A stretch of 51,969 bases of DNA from Clostridiales bacterium (GTDB taxonomy: Bacteria; Bacillota; Clostridia; Lachnospirales; Cellulosilyticaceae). Both the position numbers and the translations under genes were made by a program. The stretch covers positions 1 through 51,969 of the forward strand of contig DYCF01000031.1 of the NCBI GenBank assembly GCA_019418225.1, read 5' to 3'. Of the stretch, positions 1-7,264 are shown one piece after another. Position 1 is the first letter of the stretch. Each line of letters begins with the position of its first letter. The notes beneath the pieces were generated by a model. It saw nothing but the letters and a program-made list of their open reading frames with translations, was not told the DNA's origin and did not search any database.

Positions 1-51
1 AACCCACACTCGGGACTTTCACCCGTTAGACTACGCCCATGCTGGGCACAC
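1..51 (-). mobile_element. Group II intron, 5-prime end (runs off the window)
   Basis: Read on the minus strand, position 51 begins GTGTGCCCAGCATGGGC, followed by a segment that includes CGGGTGAAAGTCCCG. The GUGYG start and the following domain I helix are typical of bacterial group II introns. Only about 51 nt lie inside the window, so the intron-encoded reverse transcriptase and the catalytic domains are outside it. The 3-prime end of what looks like the same intron type, on the same strand, is at the right edge (51918-51969). The call rests on motif recognition only, and the subclass cannot be decided. Confidence 0.72.
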
Positions 52-61
52 CATACAAAAT

Positions 62-87
62 GGACACATACGAAATGGTATGTGCCC
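62..87. other. Hairpin in the exon next to the intron
   Basis: GGACACATAC and GTATGTGCCC form a 10-bp stem with one G-U pair around a short loop. On the minus strand the hairpin is followed by ATTTTGTATG and then the intron start at 51. It may be an older transcription terminator that served as an intron target. The rest of the 52-410 gap is AT-rich and holds no gene or other signal that I can see. Confidence 0.5.
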
Positions 88-410
88 TTGTATTTATGTT
101 CATATACAAATAACTTTATGGTTTATAATTATTATACTTAAATGACTTAATTTTAACAATGTGTAAACTTAATAAATTTTCAAAATTTAATCCCAGTAAT
201 CCGTCAAAATGACTGCTAAATAAAATTTTGCCTAAAACCCCTACCTTTTCTTTGTATTTTACCCCTAAAATTCATACATCTTATGTATTTTACTGACATC
301 TTATTCCTATTAAAGGCTTTAAATCTACATAACTTTTAACTAAAACTGGCTTTAATATACTTGCCATAAAAATTCATTAGTGTCAGCTCCCTAAAATATT
401 TTCTGCATAT

Positions 411-452
411 AAAAGGAGTCACTTACCTCCATTTCTTTCTGTAAGTGACCCC
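411..452 (-). terminator. Rho-independent terminator of hisS-aspS
   Basis: On the minus strand a 12-bp stem, GGGGTCACTTAC with GTAAGTGACTCC, is followed by TTTT. It lies just past the aspS stop codon. Confidence 0.85.
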
Positions 453-460
453 CTCGTATC

Positions 461-2260
461 TTATTCTTCTGTTGTTTCTTCTGTTTTTACAACGTCGATA
501 CTTAATTCATCTAATTGTACTTGATCTACTACGTCTGGTGCATTAGTCATAAGACAGCTTGCATCTTTTACTTTAGGGAATGCAATAACGTCTCTGATAC
601 TATCAGCTTTACACATAAGCATGATCATACGGTCAAGACCAAATGCAAGTCCGCCATGTGGTGGTACGCCATATTTGAAAGCATTTAATAAGAATCCGAA
701 ACGTTCTTCTGCTTGTTCGTCTGTGAAACCAAGAAGGTTGAACATTCTTTTTTGAACATCATTTTGGTAAATACGGATACTACCGCCACCAAGTTCACAA
801 CCATTAAGGGCTAAGTCATAAGCTTTAGCTCTTACAGCACCAGGATTTGTTTCCATAAGGTCTAAATCTTCATCCATTGGCATTGTGAATGGGTGATGCA
901 TTGCTACGTATCTGCCAGCTTCTTCATCATACTCAAGAAGTGGGAATTCTGTAATCCATACGAATCTGAATTCATCTTTGTTGATAAGATCAAGTCTTCT
1001 AGCTACTTCAAGACGAAGCGCACCAAGTGTAGCAAATACTACAGATGGTTTATCAGCTACTACTAAGATTAAATCATCTTTATCTGCGCCCATTTTTTCT
1101 TTGATAGCTGCAAGTGTTTCTTCACTTAAGAATTTAGCAAATGAAGATTTTTCTTCTCCATCTGTTTTAATTTGATGCCAAGCTACCCCTTTAGCACCGA
1201 AGTCTTGTCCATATTTAACTAATGCATCTATTTGTTTACGACCTAAGTCTCCCATACCTTTTGCATTAATTGCTCTTACTGTACCGCCAGCAGCAATAGC
1301 ATTTTCAAATACAGCAAAGCCGCAACCTTTAACTACATCTGTAAGATCTTGAAGCTCAACACCAAAACGAAGGTCTGGTTTATCAGAACCGAAACGATCC
1401 ATAGCTTCTTTATATGTCATTTTTTGAATTGGAAGCTGTACATCTACATCTAAAGCTTCTTTAAATACAGCTTGGATTAATCTTTCATTAACAGCCATAA
1501 CATCTTCTGGCTCTACGAAAGAAAGCTCCATATCAATTTGTGTGAATTCTGGTTGTCTATCTGCGCGAAGGTCTTCATCACGGAAGCATTTAGCAATTTG
1601 GAAGTAGCGGTCAAAACCTGATACCATTAATAATTGTTTAAATAATTGTGGTGATTGTGGTAATGCGTAAAAGTGACCTGGGTGTACACGAGATGGTACC
1701 AAGTAGTCACGTGCGCCTTCTGGTGTTGATTTTTGAAGAATTGGTGTTTCTACCTCAATAAAACCTTCTGTTTCAAGGAAACGACGTACGCTTTGAGTTA
1801 CTTTACTACGAAGAATAAGATTTTTTTGTACATCTGGTCTTCTAAGATCAAGGTAACGATATTTTAAACGAAGCTCTTCTTTTGTATCAATATTTTCTAA
1901 GATTTCGAAAGGTGTTGTTTCTGCTTCTGAAAGAATACGCAGTTCTTTAACATCAATTTCGATATCTCCAGTTTGCATAGATTTGTTTGCATCTGCACCA
2001 CGAGATACTACCATACCGCGAGCTGCAATTACATATTCACTTCTAAGTGTACTAGCTTTTTCAAAAAGTTCTTTCTCTGTATTTTCATTGAAAGATAATT
2101 GTAAAAGACCTGAACGGTCACGAAGTGTAATGAATAAAATTTGTCCTAAGTTTCTTCTTCTTTGTACCCATCCCATTACAACAACTTCTTGGCCAACATT
2201 AGCAGCACTAAGTTCTGTACAACGATGAGTTCTTTTTAAACCATGCATTGATTCTGACAT
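461..2260 (-). CDS. aspS: Aspartyl-tRNA synthetase
   Basis: Class II aminoacyl-tRNA synthetase that charges tRNA-Asp in the cytoplasm; 599 residues, the usual bacterial length. An N-terminal OB-fold anticodon-binding domain (about residues 17-110) is followed by the class II core: motif 1 near 158-176, QSPQ near 202, FRDEDLRADRQPEF from 226 (motif 2), a GAD insertion domain in the middle and GLAFGLDR near 537 (motif 3). The reading frame is open 20 codons further upstream, but I start at MSESMHG because GGAGG lies at the right distance before it. It is the second gene of the T-box-controlled hisS-aspS pair and ends at a strong terminator. Whether it is discriminating for Asp or also charges tRNA-Asn cannot be read from motifs here. 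Confidence 0.97.
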   Translation of the reverse strand: MSESMHGLKRTHRCTELSAANVGQEVVVMGWVQRRRNLGQILFITLRDRSGLLQLSFNENTEKELFEKASTLRSEYVIAARGMVVSRGADANKSMQTGDIEIDVKELRILSEAETTPFEILENIDTKEELRLKYRYLDLRRPDVQKNLILRSKVTQSVRRFLETEGFIEVETPILQKSTPEGARDYLVPSRVHPGHFYALPQSPQLFKQLLMVSGFDRYFQIAKCFRDEDLRADRQPEFTQIDMELSFVEPEDVMAVNERLIQAVFKEALDVDVQLPIQKMTYKEAMDRFGSDKPDLRFGVELQDLTDVVKGCGFAVFENAIAAGGTVRAINAKGMGDLGRKQIDALVKYGQDFGAKGVAWHQIKTDGEEKSSFAKFLSEETLAAIKEKMGADKDDLILVVADKPSVVFATLGALRLEVARRLDLINKDEFRFVWITEFPLLEYDEEAGRYVAMHHPFTMPMDEDLDLMETNPGAVRAKAYDLALNGCELGGGSIRIYQNDVQKRMFNLLGFTDEQAEERFGFLLNAFKYGVPPHGGLAFGLDRMIMLMCKADSIRDVIAFPKVKDASCLMTNAPDVVDQVQLDELSIDVVKTEETTEE

Positions 2261-2285
2261 AATAATCCTCCTATTTAAGTAATTG

Positions 2286-2350
2286 AATAGGGCCGGGGCT
2301 ACAGGAGTTGATGTCACCAAAGCCTACATCCCCTAGTCTCCTATTTCAAC
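2286..2350 (-). promoter_or_regulatory. Possible structured leader in front of aspS
   Basis: Between hisS and aspS the minus-strand RNA can pair AAUAGG with CCUAUU as an outer stem and GGGG with CCCC inside it; GAUGU/ACAUC could form a further hairpin. The structure ends about 20 nt before the aspS ribosome site. No T-box motif is seen in this copy, so it is not a second T-box. It could be a local regulatory fold, an mRNA processing site, or chance. The rest of the 2351-2529 gap shows nothing clear. Confidence 0.3.
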
Positions 2351-2529
2351 TAAAATTTTCGTATTTCGTTTTATTTAATCAAGCTAATGATAGTGAAGCA
2401 TAGTTAAAAATGATAACTCTATATCTGACAAAAATGATTTGTCTTCCTTATAAAATAAGTACTTCTCTTCATTACTTGCCAATTTTTCATTATTAATTAT
2501 TCATTATCACTTTTCACTCTTCACTGTTT

Positions 2530-3801
2530 TTATTCGATTCCTTTAATTGTCGTTTTGACTACTTGGACGAATTGGTTTAGTGGAATAGTTACGGTGTCTC
2601 CTGATTCCATTTCTTTGAGTTGGATTTCGCCGTTTTCTAGTTCGCTTTCGCCTAAGATGGCTGAGTAGCGGGCACCTATTTTATTGGCGTATTTCATTTG
2701 GGCTTTGATACTTCTTGCAAGGTGGTCGCTTTCTGCGCTGATGCCTTCTTGTCTTAGAGCATTTACGAGTTTGAAAGCTTCCATTTTAGCTTCTTCTCCT
2801 CTAAAGCCGATGAAGATATCTCTTGTCGCTGGTGCAAGAGCTTCTTTGTTTTCTGCATCGCGAACAATGATAAGACGCTCCATACCTGCTCCAAAGCCTA
2901 CTGCTGGTACGTGTTTGCCACCGATTTCATCTACAAGTTTATCATAGCGACCGCCACCACAAACTGTACCTTGTGCACCGATATCATTTGAAATAAATTC
3001 AAATACTGTTTTTGTATAGTAATCAAGACCACGTACAATACCTGGGTCTACAACAAATGGAATCTCCATAGCTGTAAGTAAGCTTTGAAGTTCTTCAAAG
3101 TGTGCCTTACATTCTGGTCCTAAAGTATCTAAAACAGTTGGCGCTGCTTTTAAGTGTTCTTGACACTCTGGGTTTTTACAATCTAAAACACGGAGTGGAT
3201 TTTTGTCCATTCTTTCCTGACAAAGTGGGCAAAGGTGCTCTCTTTTTTCATTTAAGAAGGCTTTAAGTGTTTCATTGTATTTCTTTCTACACTCAGGACC
3301 GCCTAAAGAGTTAATGTGAAGTTCTACTTTCTTAATGCCTAAGCGTTTAAGAAGTGTTGAACCTAATGCAATAACTTCTGCATCTGCTGTTGCTGAGTCT
3401 GTTCCAAACATTTCTACACCGAATTGGTGGAATTGTCTTTGACGACCAGCTTGTGGTCTTTCATATCTAAATGTAGGAGAAATATAGTAAAGTTTAGTAG
3501 GCTGTGTATCAGCATACATATTATGTTCTAAGAAAGCTCTTACTACTGCTGCTGTACTTTCTGGTTTTAAAGTAATATTATTCTTACCTTTGTCTGTGAA
3601 AGAATACATTTCTTTATTTACAACGTCTGTTGTTTCACCAACACCTCTTACAAAAAGGTCAGTAAACTCAAACATTGGTGTTCTAATTTGGTTAAATCCG
3701 AAGTCATCGCATAGACCTCTAATGATTTCTTCTACATCTAACCATTTTCTCATTTCTTCACCAAAAATATCTTTGGTTCCTTTAAGGGCACGAAGTTCCA
3801 T
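2530..3801 (-). CDS. hisS: Histidyl-tRNA synthetase
   Basis: Class II synthetase that charges tRNA-His; 423 residues, normal for bacteria. Visible motifs are FRYERPQAGRQRQFHQF near residue 115 (motif 2), the histidine-specific VRGLDYYTKTVFEF near 257, and VGFGAGMERLII (motif 3). A cysteine-rich insert (residues about 171-218, including CPLC) resembles a zinc-knuckle insertion found in some clostridial HisRS proteins. The C-terminal domain binds the anticodon. The start has AAAGGAG upstream. It is the first gene after the T-box leader, so attenuation should set expression of both hisS and aspS. Confidence 0.97.
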   Translation of the reverse strand: MELRALKGTKDIFGEEMRKWLDVEEIIRGLCDDFGFNQIRTPMFEFTDLFVRGVGETTDVVNKEMYSFTDKGKNNITLKPESTAAVVRAFLEHNMYADTQPTKLYYISPTFRYERPQAGRQRQFHQFGVEMFGTDSATADAEVIALGSTLLKRLGIKKVELHINSLGGPECRKKYNETLKAFLNEKREHLCPLCQERMDKNPLRVLDCKNPECQEHLKAAPTVLDTLGPECKAHFEELQSLLTAMEIPFVVDPGIVRGLDYYTKTVFEFISNDIGAQGTVCGGGRYDKLVDEIGGKHVPAVGFGAGMERLIIVRDAENKEALAPATRDIFIGFRGEEAKMEAFKLVNALRQEGISAESDHLARSIKAQMKYANKIGARYSAILGESELENGEIQLKEMESGDTVTIPLNQFVQVVKTTIKGIE

Positions 3802-3904
3802 GTCTTACTCCTTTCGTATTATAAACTTACTTTAATAAAAACTTGCAATTTCTTATTTGTAAGTTCACACTTGTAAATTACACTGAAATATAATTTTTTA
3901 AGCA

Positions 3905-4170
3905 ATAAAAAACGCCCCTGACATAACTGTCAGGGACGATATTACCGTGTTGCCACCCTGTTTCAAAGCTTATGTATTTATAGTATATCCATCTAGAATA
4001 CTTCTAAAACATAGTGCTTTGCACTTAATTAGCTGATAACGCTGCTTAGGCGTCGTCTCCTACTGCAATTTTCAGAGACACTCTCCAAGATGTCTTCAAA
4101 GCTAGTGTGAACTTTCAGCCTAGGTTCACTCTCTGATAGGTAAGCTTCTACTGGTTCTTATCATCGATTT
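3905..4170 (-). promoter_or_regulatory. T-box leader of hisS-aspS, predicted tRNA-Asp responsive
   Basis: The minus-strand RNA has the T-box sequence GGGTGGCAACACGG (3958-3945), then a terminator stem CGTCCCTGACA/TGTCAGGGGCG with a T-run (about 3937-3906) that competes with the antiterminator. Stem I carries AGTA (about 4153) and a distal hairpin AGTGAAC/GTTCAC. The specifier region reads GAA-GAC-ATCTTGGAG, so the codon is GAC (Asp) at 4094-4092. The variable base of UGGN is C (3952), which pairs with G73 as in tRNA-Asp. An overlapping CAU (His) codon at 4092-4090 is discussed as a finding. Uncharged tRNA should stabilise the antiterminator and let hisS-aspS be transcribed. Confidence 0.92.
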
Positions 4171-4188
4171 AATAGTGTATTATTTTAT

Positions 4189-4216
4189 ATTGTACCAAAG
4201 TTTTTGCTTTAGTCAA
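4189..4216 (-). promoter_or_regulatory. Sigma-A promoter for the T-box-hisS-aspS transcript
   Basis: TTGACT (4216-4211) and TACAAT (4194-4189) are separated by 16 bp on the minus strand. They sit between the cheV stop codon and the start of the T-box RNA. Confidence 0.75.
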
Positions 4217-4226
4217 GCCCTAGTAT

Positions 4227-5123
4227 TTATTTAAATAATAAACTATCTACCGCTTCTACAAGTTCACCAATAGATGGCTTGCTGATTTGATAATCAGCAC
4301 CTACTTTTTCACCCTTGTGGTGAAGGTCATCTGTAATAAGTGATGAGAATATAACAACTGGTAATGTACTTAATATGCTATCTTCTTTGATTTTACGTGT
4401 TACAGTATGTCCATCTAAAATAGGCATTTCAATGTCTGTAATTAGTAAATCAATCTCTTGTCTGAAACTTTCACCATATTTTTCTTTAAGATTCATAATG
4501 GCTTCTAATACATCTTTACCATTATCAAACTCAACGATGTTTACATATCCAGCTGCCCCTAAAGTTTCTTTTAAAAACTCTCTAATTGTTTTAGAATCAT
4601 CTGCCATATAAATACGTTTGCTTTTACGTTCTTCTTTTAAGGCAATACCTACTTTATATTCGCTATTACCATCACTTGTTAAATCTGCAATGATTTTTTC
4701 AAAGTCAAGCATTAGTAAAATACCATTGTCTGTTAAAATATTTCCTACAGCTAGTGATCCTCTAACAAGTGAATCTGGTTTTGTAATATCAGACCATTTA
4801 ATTCTTTGAATACCTGTAATGCTATCTACTGCAAACATTACTTGTTTCTTATTAAACTCACATACAAGTGCCATTTTTCTTTCTGATAAGTCTGTTTCTT
4901 TTTTATCTAAAATATAGCTTAAATCGATAACTGTCATAACCTGATCACGAACATTTGTAAGTCCTAAAATACTCTTATTCTGATCAGCTGCTGGTCTTAC
5001 TGCACTTAATTGAATAATCTCTTTTGCTTTTAATACGTTAATACAATAGCTATTGCCGTTTACAACGAATACGATGACCTCTAATTCCCCAGTTCCTACA
5101 TCTAATAAAATTGATTCTTCCAT
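4227..5123 (-). CDS. cheV: Chemotaxis coupling protein CheV (CheW domain plus receiver)
   Basis: Cytoplasmic adaptor linking receptors and CheA, with a phosphorylatable receiver used in adaptation; 298 residues, as in the family. Residues 1 to about 160 form a CheW domain (ELEVIVFVVNGNSYCINVLK near the start). Residues about 170-298 form a receiver with the acidic pair in MADDSKTIREF, the phospho-acceptor Asp in LLITDIEMPILDG, and the conserved Lys in QISKPS. The frame is open 59 codons further up, but the family alignment and AGAGGGAAG upstream favour the MEESILL start. A sigma-D-like promoter and a perfect 20-bp palindrome lie just upstream. No terminator is evident before the hisS leader promoter. 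Confidence 0.93.
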   Translation of the reverse strand: MEESILLDVGTGELEVIVFVVNGNSYCINVLKAKEIIQLSAVRPAADQNKSILGLTNVRDQVMTVIDLSYILDKKETDLSERKMALVCEFNKKQVMFAVDSITGIQRIKWSDITKPDSLVRGSLAVGNILTDNGILLMLDFEKIIADLTSDGNSEYKVGIALKEERKSKRIYMADDSKTIREFLKETLGAAGYVNIVEFDNGKDVLEAIMNLKEKYGESFRQEIDLLITDIEMPILDGHTVTRKIKEDSILSTLPVVIFSSLITDDLHHKGEKVGADYQISKPSIGELVEAVDSLLFK

Positions 5124-5147
5124 GTACTCACTTCCCTCTCTATATTT

Positions 5148-5167
5148 AAAATACAGTACTGTATTTT
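5148..5167. promoter_or_regulatory. Perfect 20-bp palindrome in the cheV leader
   Basis: AAAATACAGTACTGTATTTT is a perfect inverted repeat 24 bp upstream of the cheV start codon. It lies downstream of the proposed sigma-D -10 box, so it would be in the 5-prime UTR, either as a repressor site or as an RNA hairpin. No cognate regulator can be named. Confidence 0.5.
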
Positions 5168-5187
5168 TTGACATTATTCTCTTATAT

Positions 5188-5215
5188 GTATCGGCTAAAA
5201 ATATAAATTCCTTAA
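5188..5215 (-). promoter_or_regulatory. Sigma-D (FliA-type) promoter of cheV
   Basis: The minus strand has TTAA (5215-5212), 16 bp, then GCCGATAC (5195-5188). This is close to the flagellar sigma factor pattern TAAA-N15/16-GCCGATAA and fits a chemotaxis gene. A second, better match precedes the receptor gene at 11119. Confidence 0.65.
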
Positions 5216-5354
5216 CATTTTCTGTAAATGAAATTTCAAAAAGGATGTTGCAAAATAGGCCTACTAGATCCCTAGATGCTATTGGCCTTTGAGAGTACAT
5301 GAAACATATAGGAAAAAGTTAAGTAGTCCTTTGCTTAGCGTTTTCCCTAAGCTT

Positions 5355-5465
5355 TACGAAAGTGCTATGTTCCTACCTTATTTATGCCTTATTTATGCCT
5401 TCTAAACTCAATTTATGTCTTCTAAACTAAAAAAGGTGATAGCACTTTCGTACCACCACCTTTTT
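5355..5465 (-). terminator. deoC terminator inside a larger inverted repeat
   Basis: AAAAAGGTG (5430-5438) and CACCTTTTT (5457-5465) form a bidirectional terminator after deoC. In addition TACGAAAGTGCTAT (5355-5368) is a perfect 14-bp inverted copy of 5439-5452, with short direct repeats (CTTATTTATGC twice, CTTCTAAACT twice) between them. The terminator resembles the one at 26555-26585. The remaining 5216-5354 stretch holds no gene that I recognise. Confidence 0.65.
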
Positions 5466-5469
5466 AATC

Positions 5470-6153
5470 TTAGTAACTTCCGTTATCTTCTGATTTTGCA
5501 CCTGTCATAATAGCAATACTTTTGCTCACGCCAAGTCTTTCTGCTCCAGCTTCTACCATAGCTTCAGCAGTTTTTGTATCTCCGATACCACCAGATGCTT
5601 TAACTTTAATGCGGCCAGCTGCCACTTTACTCATAAGACTTACATCTTCAATTGTTGCACCACCAGTTCCAAAACCTGTTGATGTTTTGATGAAGTCCGC
5701 ACCAGCTTCTACAACAATCTCTGTTACTTTTTCAATTTCTTCACTTGTAAGGTAACATGTCTCTACGATTACTTTTACAATTGTATTTGCATCAGTTTCT
5801 TTACATGCTTTTACAACTTCTTCGATGTCAAATTTAACATAATCATATTTTGCATCTTTAAGTGCACCTACGTTGATAACCATGTCTACGTCTGTTGCAC
5901 CATTTAAGATTGCTTCTTTTGCTTCAAAAGCTTTAGCTGCTGGTGTTTCATTTCCTAAAGGAAAACCTACAACTGTTGTAATACCCACACCTGTATCTGC
6001 TAATAAATGATTTGCCATACCTACGTAGCAAGTAGGTACACATACTGTTTTAAAGTTATATTCAATTGCTTCGCTGCAAAGTTGTTTGATATCATCCTCT
6101 GTAGTTGTTGCCTTTAATGCAGTATGATCAATTAATTGTGCTAAATCTTTCAT
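5470..6153 (-). CDS. deoC: Deoxyribose-phosphate aldolase
   Basis: Cleaves 2-deoxyribose 5-phosphate to acetaldehyde and glyceraldehyde 3-phosphate in deoxynucleoside catabolism; cytoplasmic. At 227 residues it matches the DeoC family. It has IDHTALKATTT at the start, VKVIVETCYLT (region of the conserved active-site lysine), DFIKTSTGFG containing the Schiff-base lysine, and VKASGGIGD. It stands alone: divergent from the gene at 6398, with no other nucleoside catabolic gene beside it. The ribosome site AGAAGG is modest. Confidence 0.95.
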   Translation of the reverse strand: MKDLAQLIDHTALKATTTEDDIKQLCSEAIEYNFKTVCVPTCYVGMANHLLADTGVGITTVVGFPLGNETPAAKAFEAKEAILNGATDVDMVINVGALKDAKYDYVKFDIEEVVKACKETDANTIVKVIVETCYLTSEEIEKVTEIVVEAGADFIKTSTGFGTGGATIEDVSLMSKVAAGRIKVKASGGIGDTKTAEAMVEAGAERLGVSKSIAIMTGAKSEDNGSY

Positions 6154-6397
6154 TTGTGTAAGCCTTCTTTCTCTGATGATTTTTGTCTCACTGGTCTTTT
6201 ACCGGTGTTCTTTTAGTCTTTACTATATTATCATAGGCTTCTATATAAGTACAAGCTTTATGCATGTCTTTTTCTAAACTCTTAATTGTATTACTATAAA
6301 CTACTGACTATTTTAATATTTTTCATACACAAGGAATAAATTATATGGCTTGTCATATATATGTATTAGGACATCTTATTTGAAAAGGAGGGTGTTT

Positions 6398-7069
6398 ATG
6401 TCTAGTCCTAAGTTTTTTGTATTCAAATTAAAAGATTTAAAAATCCCTGTTCTCATTATTTTAGTGGCTGTCATTTTACTAATCTTTTTACTCTTTAGGA
6501 ACAAAGCAAGTGCTCAAACCTTTGCCCCATCTGATACCTATCAGGATGGACAGTACATAGCAGGCATTTCTTTAGCAGATACTACAATGGATCTTGTTGT
6601 GCAAGTTACAGATGGCCAAATTGCTTCTGTTTCTTTAGACGGTTTAACAGAAGGCTCTACTGATCTTTACAATGATCTTATATCTGGTATTGATTATGTA
6701 AATACTTATGTTACAGCAACACAGTCTATTGAACTTCCTGCTAATGCTACAACTTCTCCAGCTACTAATATGCTTATGGATGCAGTCAAGATTGCTCTTT
6801 CAGATGATGAACATGCTCAAATTCTCTCTACTTACGAAAAACTTGATGTTACAGATCAAGATGAAGTATTTGTAGATGAATTTAGCGATGAAGATTATAC
6901 AGAATCTGCAAAATTAGAGGATAATACTTCTCAAGCACAAGATAATGAGTCTGTCGAGATTACTGATACAAATTCTAGTGAGGGTACGGAAACGTCAGCT
7001 GAAGACACTAGTGATAATGCTTCTGACGAAACTCACGCTTCTATCATCCAAGAAGAAATTGTTCAATAA
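6398..7069 (+). CDS. Membrane-anchored protein with an FMN_bind-like domain and acidic tail
   Basis: 223 residues. A single hydrophobic helix at about residues 14-32 follows a short basic N-terminus, so the protein is predicted to be anchored with the rest outside. Residues about 48-135 contain YQDGQYIAGIS, then VVQVTDGQIASVSLDGL, resembling the repeat pattern of FMN-binding extracellular domains in electron-transfer and lipoprotein families. No clear threonine flavinylation motif is visible. The last 70 residues are rich in Asp, Glu, Ser and Thr and look disordered. I chose the start after AAAAGGAGG; a longer frame of 16 codons lacks such a site. It is followed by a terminator and then a chemoreceptor gene in the same direction. 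Function unknown. Confidence 0.6.
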   Translation: MSSPKFFVFKLKDLKIPVLIILVAVILLIFLLFRNKASAQTFAPSDTYQDGQYIAGISLADTTMDLVVQVTDGQIASVSLDGLTEGSTDLYNDLISGIDYVNTYVTATQSIELPANATTSPATNMLMDAVKIALSDDEHAQILSTYEKLDVTDQDEVFVDEFSDEDYTESAKLEDNTSQAQDNESVEITDTNSSEGTETSAEDTSDNASDETHASIIQEEIVQ

Positions 7070-7105
7070 TGGTCCGCTTCTATTAAAAACTTTTCATTAA
7101 AAATT

Positions 7106-7146
7106 AGAAACTATTTTTAGGCTTTCTATAAATAGTTTCTTTTTTT
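7106..7146 (+). terminator. Rho-independent terminator
   Basis: AGAAACTATTT pairs with AAATAGTTTCT and is followed by a T-run. It separates the gene at 6398 from the chemoreceptor at 7265. The next 110 bp are very AT-rich, with no sigma-D motif. Confidence 0.8.
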
Positions 7147-7264
7147 ATGCAGTAATTTTAATATAATTAAAATATTTAAAAATTTTATTTATTTTTATTA
7201 ATATTTTTATTATATTCTGTTACTATATAGATATAATAACTTTTTTGTCAAAGGAGGCTTTAAG

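Noticed and set aside
7148..7264. Sigma-D promoter of the chemoreceptor at 7265
   Set aside because: No CCGATA-like element exists in the gap; only a TATAAT without a fitting -35 box.
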